Positions 50,889 through 53,312 of a stretch of 53,312 nt of DNA are shown here, piece by piece. A model generated the notes under the pieces. It saw only the letters and a program-made list of their open reading frames with translations. It was not told the DNA's origin and made no database searches. Origin of the DNA: an uncultured Cellvibrionales bacterium (GTDB lineage Bacteria > Pseudomonadota > Gammaproteobacteria > Pseudomonadales > Dasaniaceae); the NCBI GenBank assembly GCA_913019905.1, contig CAJVZD010000031.1, positions 1-53,312 on the forward strand, in the 5' to 3' direction. The translations under genes and the position numbers were made by a program. Within the stretch, counting starts at the first letter, position 1. Every line of letters starts with the position of its first letter.

Positions 50889-53006
50889 ATGATCACAAAG
50901 TTAAGAAAAACTCTATGCGCTCTTAGCATTTTAAGCCTTATTACGGCGAACCCGTCTTTAGCGGTCAATGAGCAAGATATTATCAATGCGGATAAAACAC
51001 CCGGTGTTTGGTTATCACACGGTCGCACCTATGATGAAAAGCGGTTCTCTCCCTTAGAGCAGATCCACAGCGACAATGTCGATGACTTGGGTCTTACTTG
51101 GCAATACGCAACCGGTAATACGAGAGGTATGGAAGCCACTCCCATAGTCGCTGACGGCGTTATGTACATAACGACTGCATGGAGTCGCGTCGCAGCATTG
51201 GATGCTAAGACAGGAAAATCAATCTGGACATTCGACCCTATGGTTGCCGGTAAAAAAGGACGGGACGCCTGTTGCGATGTTGTCAACCGAGGTCTTGCCA
51301 TTTGGGGCGACACAGTCTTTCTAGGAGCGCTCGATGGCAGGCTTATTGCGCTCAACAAACACGACGGCAAAGTTATCTGGTCACAACAAACTACCGACCC
51401 GAAAAAACCCTATACCATAACCGGCGCACCAAGAGTCGTAAAAGGTAAAGTGATTATCGGCAATGGTGGCGCTGAGTTCGGCGTACGCGGCTACTTTAGC
51501 GCTTACCATGTACTAACAGGTGAGTTGGCATGGCGGTTCTATACTGTGCCCACTCAACTTCAAGAGGTAAACGAAGGTGAACATTTATCTAAAGCTCGTG
51601 ATAGCTGGTCACCTCAATCTTTGTGGAATACTGGACTTGGCGGTACCGTATGGGATTCTTTTGCTTATGATCCGAGCCTGAATTTACTTTATGTAGGCGT
51701 GGGCAACGCATCTCAATACAATCGTAAACAACGTAGCCCTGGAGGCGGTGATAATTTATTTGTGGCATCCATTTTAGCAGTGAACCCCGACACGGGTAAA
51801 TTGGTTTGGCACTATCAAACGACACCCGCTGAAAGTTGGGACTATACCGCAACCCAACATATGATCCTGGCTGATATCAACATCATGGGGCAAGAACGAA
51901 AAGTACTCATGCAGGCACCGAAGAACGGATTTTTCTATGTCATAGATCGCGCGACCGGTGAACTAATATCGGCGAAAAATTATGTCCCCGTAAATTGGGC
52001 GAGCCATATCGATGTTGAGTCCGGTCGGCCAGTTGAAACTGGCATTGGTGATTGGAGCAATACACAAAGAATGATATCCCCCGCTATTATAGGCGGTCAC
52101 AATTGGCACCCCATGTCTTATAGCGACAGCACGGGCCTCGTCTACATTCCCACTATCCATACCACCTATCCCTATAAACCTAACAGTCAGTATCAGTATG
52201 ACCCAAAAGGTTTTAATACCGGCGAAGATTTTGCTGGTTTGGCAGCCAGCTCGCCTGACATAGTTCCTGGCTTTTGTTCTCCCACCCGCCTTACGGCATG
52301 GGATCCAGTAGAGCAGAAACAAGCCTGGCAGGTGAAGTTTTCTCGTGGCGTAAGCGCAGGAATACTCTCTACGGCTGGAGGGCTTGTATTTCAGGGAACA
52401 ACAGACGGAGCTCTGCATGCGTATAATGATAACGATGGAGACCTGTTGTGGTCCCAGAATGTCAATGTAGGCATTATGGCTCCGCCGATTTCATATGCAG
52501 TAGACGGCGAACAATACATCGCAGTTCTTGCAGGTCTTGGGGGGAGTCAGGGAGGCCACGGTGACGAATTGGAAAACGCTAATTCAGGTCATGTATTTGC
52601 CTTCAAGCTTAACGGCAATTTAACACCGCCCAACATTGCCTCCCGAGATACCCTGGTTAAAGTTCAAGCAACTGCACTTGATGAAGAAAGTTATTCAAGA
52701 GGCAGAAGTTTATATGCAGTACATTGCTTGAGATGTCATGGTTTCGCCGCAAAGAGCTCAGGTCTTTACCCAGACCTTAGACATTCAGAGCAAGGTGTAC
52801 ATAATATTTGGAAAGAAATCGTTATCGACGGAGTATTCGCTGACAAAGGTATGGCAAGTTTCAAAGATAGCCTTAACAGTGATGATGTCAACGATATTCA
52901 CGGCTACGTTATCCAGCAGGCGATTTCATCTGATGCTTTGACTCATCGACTTTTAAAGCGTGTTGTCAGTCAGGTTTGCATTCCAGCTGAATGGTTGGCT
53001 GACTGA
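50889..53006 (+). CDS. PQQ-dependent alcohol dehydrogenase, quinohemoprotein
   Basis: The 705-residue periplasmic type II quinohemoprotein alcohol dehydrogenase has a signal peptide (ending about ANPSLA) and an eight-bladed beta-propeller with repeated W-docking motifs. It has the adjacent Cys128-Cys129 disulfide that sits over PQQ. The C-terminal cytochrome c domain has CLRCH at 613-617. It oxidises alcohols and passes electrons from PQQ through heme c, probably to a cytochrome or azurin. No PQQ synthesis or cytochrome gene is nearby. The ATG at 50889 begins a normal signal sequence. Confidence 0.93.
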   Translation: MITKLRKTLCALSILSLITANPSLAVNEQDIINADKTPGVWLSHGRTYDEKRFSPLEQIHSDNVDDLGLTWQYATGNTRGMEATPIVADGVMYITTAWSRVAALDAKTGKSIWTFDPMVAGKKGRDACCDVVNRGLAIWGDTVFLGALDGRLIALNKHDGKVIWSQQTTDPKKPYTITGAPRVVKGKVIIGNGGAEFGVRGYFSAYHVLTGELAWRFYTVPTQLQEVNEGEHLSKARDSWSPQSLWNTGLGGTVWDSFAYDPSLNLLYVGVGNASQYNRKQRSPGGGDNLFVASILAVNPDTGKLVWHYQTTPAESWDYTATQHMILADINIMGQERKVLMQAPKNGFFYVIDRATGELISAKNYVPVNWASHIDVESGRPVETGIGDWSNTQRMISPAIIGGHNWHPMSYSDSTGLVYIPTIHTTYPYKPNSQYQYDPKGFNTGEDFAGLAASSPDIVPGFCSPTRLTAWDPVEQKQAWQVKFSRGVSAGILSTAGGLVFQGTTDGALHAYNDNDGDLLWSQNVNVGIMAPPISYAVDGEQYIAVLAGLGGSQGGHGDELENANSGHVFAFKLNGNLTPPNIASRDTLVKVQATALDEESYSRGRSLYAVHCLRCHGFAAKSSGLYPDLRHSEQGVHNIWKEIVIDGVFADKGMASFKDSLNSDDVNDIHGYVIQQAISSDALTHRLLKRVVSQVCIPAEWLAD

Positions 53007-53019
53007 TTTCAGCATGAAT

Positions 53020-53060
53020 CAGGGGGTCAAGTCTTGAACCGTGAATCTTCAAAACTTTTG
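53020..53060 (+). repeat. REP-like element 9, overlapping RAYT stop
   Basis: It begins CAGGGGGTCAAGTCTTGAAC and continues CGTGAATCTTCAAAACTT. The RAYT stop codon (minus strand TGA within CAAGACTTGACC) lies inside this element, so the transposase gene and the REP share DNA. Confidence 0.75.
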
Positions 53061-53312
53061 ACAATCTTACTCACCGACGAATAATGGAGGCCAAAGTAAT
53101 CCGATAGGGCCTTCATACTGTAACAACCACTCTGAAACGCTAGATAAATGACTTCATTCCTATCCTCTGAAAGAGATTGATAATAACTCAATGGCTTTGC
53201 GACGGGGCGTTTCTGAATGGAGGGAATCTCATCTAAACTAACAGCCTCTGCCATCCTACACTGCATTTCATCAACAAAGTCATCATCACCCAAATAGATC
53301 TGATTTTTAAGT
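53027..53312 (-). CDS. RAYT (REP-associated tyrosine transposase), 3' part
   Basis: This is the C-terminal end of a RAYT, an IS200/IS605-like Y1 transposase domesticated to mobilise REP elements. The frame runs off the right edge and reads LKNQIYLGDDDFVDEMQ, the end of the Y1 domain, then PSIQKRPVAKPLSYYQ and a C-terminal HTH (AFQSGCYSMKALSDYFGLHYSSVSKIVKSFED). The catalytic HUH and Tyr residues lie beyond the window. Its last residues (DSRFKT) are encoded by REP element 9. It is the probable source of the REP copies found between genes from 29.7 kb rightwards. Confidence 0.85.
   Translation of the reverse strand, partial: LKNQIYLGDDDFVDEMQCRMAEAVSLDEIPSIQKRPVAKPLSYYQSLSEDRNEVIYLAFQSGCYSMKALSDYFGLHYSSVSKIVKSFEDSRFKT

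Overview
The window looks like chromosomal DNA from a marine-type gammaproteobacterium. The reasons are a Vibrio-style hut/tonB-exbB-exbD heme locus with a Fur box, a near-consensus gammaproteobacterial LexA box, a RAYT transposase with its dispersed REP palindromes, and repeated HxlR, LysR and SDR families. No rRNA or tRNA gene was recognised. Species cannot be fixed from sequence alone.

Layout. 1-5.3 kb: short plus-strand genes without recognisable promoters of their own (SDR, LysE exporter, DUF3024, SnoaL-like, two unknowns, pentapeptide-repeat protein, frameshifted AraC remnant, uracil-DNA glycosylase-like). Several junctions resemble integron attC recombination sites, so this part reads like a decayed gene-cassette array with no integrase in view. 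5.5-10.7 kb: a periplasmic binding protein, a LysR regulator divergent from a periplasmic DJ-1/PfpI protein, a small unknown gene under a 19/20 LexA box, a membrane fatty-acid hydroxylase and a lipoprotein. 10.7-18.5 kb: a complete heme-uptake locus. tonB-exbB-exbD-hutB-hutC-hutD runs leftward and a TonB-dependent receptor-hutX-hutZ runs rightward from one intergenic region holding the Fur box. The receptor imports heme, TonB/ExbBD power it, HutBCD carry it across the inner membrane, and HutX/HutZ handle it in the cytosol.

18.7-31.3 kb: metabolic genes including an alkyl-DHAP-synthase-like flavoprotein, an HxlR-controlled cluster (SDR with altered catalytic residues, kappa-GST/HCCA-isomerase-like protein, crotonase), a lipoprotein M1 aminopeptidase with a hairpin over its ribosome binding site, a membrane diguanylate cyclase and an alpha/beta hydrolase. 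31.3-35.4 kb: a four-gene polyamine-type ABC importer in potFGHI order. 35.7-37.2 kb: two decayed genes, an acyl-CoA dehydrogenase C-terminus and a LysR gene with two frameshifts. 37.5-43 kb: DUF3718, HxlR, luciferase-like monooxygenase, GBB-type dioxygenase and DUF1254/1214 genes.

43.5-53.3 kb: glyA behind a ZTP riboswitch, an orphan ParA ATPase, an HxlR regulator with a 12-bp-arm operator divergent from a small membrane protein, a pair of exported proteins (DUF4214 protein and a cysteine-rich repeat protein with an LDL-receptor-A-like module), a PQQ alcohol dehydrogenase with cytochrome c tail, and the 3' end of a RAYT transposase. From about 29.7 kb to the right edge, nine REP-like imperfect palindromes sit between genes; the last one contains the RAYT stop codon. 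No REP copy was seen left of 29.7 kb.
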